Source: Chloroflexota bacterium
GTDB taxonomy: Bacteria > Chloroflexota > Anaerolineae > UBA1429
Assembly: GCA_012513595.1 (NCBI GenBank)
Contig: JAAZBY010000534.1
Location: forward strand, 1 to 7,251
Length of the DNA: 7,251 nt
Direction: 5' to 3'
The notes beneath the pieces were generated by a model. The model searched no databases and had not been told where the DNA came from. It saw nothing but the letters and a program-made list of their open reading frames with translations. The translations under genes were made by a program, and so were the position numbers. Shown piece by piece: positions 6,113 to 7,251 of this stretch. Position 1 is the stretch's first letter; every line of letters begins with the position of its first letter.

Positions 6113-7015
6113 TCAGGGCAGGTACTTGCCGATGAGCAGGTCCAGCTGCTGGCGCCTGTCCTTCGGGATGGCGTCCGGCCGGGTCATGATGGCGCCGGCC
6201 AGGGCGTGCCCGCAGGCGCACTCGCCTGCCGACGCGGCAATGCGCGGGAGCGCCGCCTTGACGATGGCCTTAGCGCGCGCCACGTTCGCCTGCATATTGG
6301 CGACCACCATCTCGACCGTGACGTGCTCCTCAGACTCGTGCCAGCAGTCATAGTCGGTGACCATGGCGAGCGTCGCGTAGCAGAGCTCGGCCTCGCGGGC
6401 CAACTTGGCTTCCGGCAGCGCCGTCATGCCGATCAGGTGCGCCCCGAGCTGGCGATAGGCCTGCGATTCCGCCTTGGTCGAGAACTGCGGCCCCTCCATG
6501 ACGACCAGCGTCCCCCCGGCATGAACGCCGCCCCCCGTCTGCCGGGCGACATCGACCAGGATCGCCGACACCTCCGGGCAATAGGGCTCGCCGAAGCTAA
6601 TATGCGCGACGACCCCCTCCCCGAAAAAGCTGGCGGGCCGCACTCCCTTGGTGCGGTCCAGCAACTGATCTGGGATGACCACGTCGCGCGGGGCCAGTTC
6701 CTGGCGCAGGCTGCCCACGGCGCTGATGGACACCACGTGGGTGGCGCCGAGCGCCTTGAGAGCATAGATGTTGGCCCGCGCCGGAACCTCACTGGGGGAG
6801 TAGCGATGCCCAACGCCGTGGCGCGGCAGAAAGGCGACCCGTACCCCACCCAGTGTCCCCACGACCAGCTCGTCTGAGGGCTCGCCGAAGGGCGTCTCTA
6901 CCGAGACGGTGGCGGCATCTTCCAGGCCCTCGATCTGGTAGAAGCCGCTCCCGCCAATGACGCCGACCTGAATCTCGTCAAGAAGCGGAGTGCGTCGGTG
7001 TGCCTGGTTGCTCAT
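6113..7015 (-). CDS. mtnP: S-methyl-5'-thioadenosine phosphorylase
   Basis: A 300-residue cytoplasmic enzyme splitting methylthioadenosine with phosphate into adenine and methylthioribose-1-phosphate, the entry to methionine salvage. Family marks in order: VGVIGGSGFY (17-26, Ser23 for phosphate), TPFGEPSD (41-48), FLPRHGVGHRYSPSEVPARAN (62-82, Arg65/His66), ISAVGSLRQE (97-106), VIPDQLLDRTKG (113-124), MEGPQFSTKAES (173-184), GMTALPEAKLAREAELCYA (196-214) and TDYDCW (220-225). The Asp pair in TDYDCW (221 and 223) favours 6-amino purines; inosine/guanosine phosphorylases have Asn there. A CAC near the C-terminus (266-268) recalls the CXC motif of thermophilic homologues. The start at 7015 is chosen since GGAGG lies 6 bases upstream; an in-frame extension to 7189 would run over the promoter and has no homology. 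It is first in a likely operon with the deacetylase and propeller genes, and diverges from the tmRNA gene. Confidence 0.95.
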   Translation of the reverse strand: MSNQAHRRTPLLDEIQVGVIGGSGFYQIEGLEDAATVSVETPFGEPSDELVVGTLGGVRVAFLPRHGVGHRYSPSEVPARANIYALKALGATHVVSISAVGSLRQELAPRDVVIPDQLLDRTKGVRPASFFGEGVVAHISFGEPYCPEVSAILVDVARQTGGGVHAGGTLVVMEGPQFSTKAESQAYRQLGAHLIGMTALPEAKLAREAELCYATLAMVTDYDCWHESEEHVTVEMVVANMQANVARAKAIVKAALPRIAASAGECACGHALAGAIMTRPDAIPKDRRQQLDLLIGKYLP

Positions 7016-7021
7016 AGCGAT

Positions 7022-7026
7022 CCTCC
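7022..7026 (-). promoter_or_regulatory. Ribosome binding site that sets the mtnP start
   Basis: GGAGG on the minus strand within GGGAGGA, 6 bases before the ATG at 7015. It excludes the long upstream extension. Confidence 0.85.
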
Positions 7027-7072
7027 CGTGGTGCGCTCTACGGCCGCCGGCGTGCCCGCGGCGACCCGAGGG

Positions 7073-7102
7073 AATATAGACCAATGTGACGGGGACCGTC
7101 AA
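7073..7102 (-). promoter_or_regulatory. Sigma70-type promoter of mtnP
   Basis: On the minus strand -35 TTGACG (7097-7102, five of six), an 18-base spacer, and -10 TATATT (7073-7078, five of six). The predicted start is near 7066, giving a leader of about 50 bases. It likely drives mtnP and the two genes behind it. Confidence 0.7.
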
Positions 7103-7173
7103 GGACTCCGCGCCCGCTTCCGGGCACACCTGCGCGGCGGAACGGATGCGGTGCCGGCTTGCCCGCGCGGGCC

Positions 7174-7202
7174 TTGCATCGGCGGCCAAGTGATGGTATA
7201 GT
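7174..7202 (+). promoter_or_regulatory. Promoter of the tmRNA gene (extended -10 type)
   Basis: On the plus strand an extended -10, TGG then TATAGT (7194-7202), with a weak -35 TTGCAT (7174-7179) at 17 bases. The -10 box ends 12 bases before the mature tmRNA start at 7215, which leaves room for a short 5' leader of the kind RNase P removes. Confidence 0.65.
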
Positions 7203-7214
7203 GTAGGCGTCGTT

Positions 7215-7251
7215 GGGGATGACAGGCTTCGACAGGGAGGGCTGGTCAGCG
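7215..7251 (+). ncRNA. ssrA: Transfer-messenger RNA (tmRNA), 5' end only
   Basis: The sequence starting GGGGATGACAGGCTTCGACA is the typical 5' end of bacterial tmRNA: GGGG as the 5' half of the tRNA-like acceptor stem, the D-loop-like part, and the highly conserved CTTCGACAGGG. tmRNA frees ribosomes stalled on broken messages and tags the unfinished protein for breakdown. The window ends 37 bases in, so the tag reading frame, the pseudoknots and the 3' acceptor are not visible. An extended -10 promoter lies just upstream, which supports the 5' boundary. Confidence 0.88.

Noticed and set aside
5199..6353. A 384-codon open frame on the plus strand across the deacetylase and phosphorylase genes
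   Set aside because: It is the antisense shadow of two well-supported genes with clear catalytic motifs; its product is Arg/Gly/His-rich without a domain pattern, and such frames are common in GC-rich DNA.
7016..7189. A 58-residue N-terminal extension of the phosphorylase
   Set aside because: It would run across the promoter of the gene, has no homology, and the ATG at 7015 has a strong ribosome binding site.

Overview
The window is GC-rich (roughly two thirds G+C by eye), densely packed bacterial DNA with good Shine-Dalgarno sites and sigma70-type promoters. A Tat-type lipoprotein signal on a large family 5 solute-binding protein, a long Thr/Ala/Pro linker behind its cysteine, and the mix of gene families suggest a Chloroflexota-like bacterium. 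That placement is inference from protein style; there is no rRNA or other firm marker in the window, although the tmRNA at the right edge could settle it if extended.

Layout, left to right. At 1-444 (+) lies the C-terminal part of a GT-B glycosyltransferase cut by the window edge. It converges with a minus-strand PPK2-family polyphosphate kinase (475-1332). Next comes a 397-bp non-coding stretch (1333-1729) holding the structured leader and probable -10 box of the PPK2 gene and a very strong intrinsic terminator of the following gene. That gene (1730-3745, -) encodes a 671-residue family 5 ABC transporter solute-binding lipoprotein, with no permease or ATPase gene in the window. It has its own near-consensus promoter (4001-4028) and a leader of about 250 nt. 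Three more minus-strand genes form a likely operon: an S-methyl-5'-thioadenosine phosphorylase (6113-7015), a PIG-L/LmbE-type deacetylase (5241-6062) and a cytoplasmic seven-bladed beta-propeller resembling oligogalacturonate lyase (4048-5181). The gaps between them are 50 and 59 bp. At the right edge the first 37 bases of a plus-strand tmRNA gene (ssrA) are visible, divergent from the phosphorylase gene and with its own promoter.

How the genes may work together: the phosphorylase salvages methylthioadenosine, PPK2 handles polyphosphate and nucleotides, and tmRNA rescues stalled ribosomes; these are housekeeping tasks. The propeller, the deacetylase and the solute-binding protein could together form a small carbohydrate uptake and processing module, since family 5 binding proteins in thermophiles often bind oligosaccharides, but nothing in the sequence proves the substrate. 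I see no mobile element, CRISPR array, phage or clearly new system. The most notable items are the tmRNA gene start at the window edge, the altered metal-site residue in the lyase-like propeller, the orphan binding protein with a long structured leader, and the degenerate donor-site motif in the glycosyltransferase.
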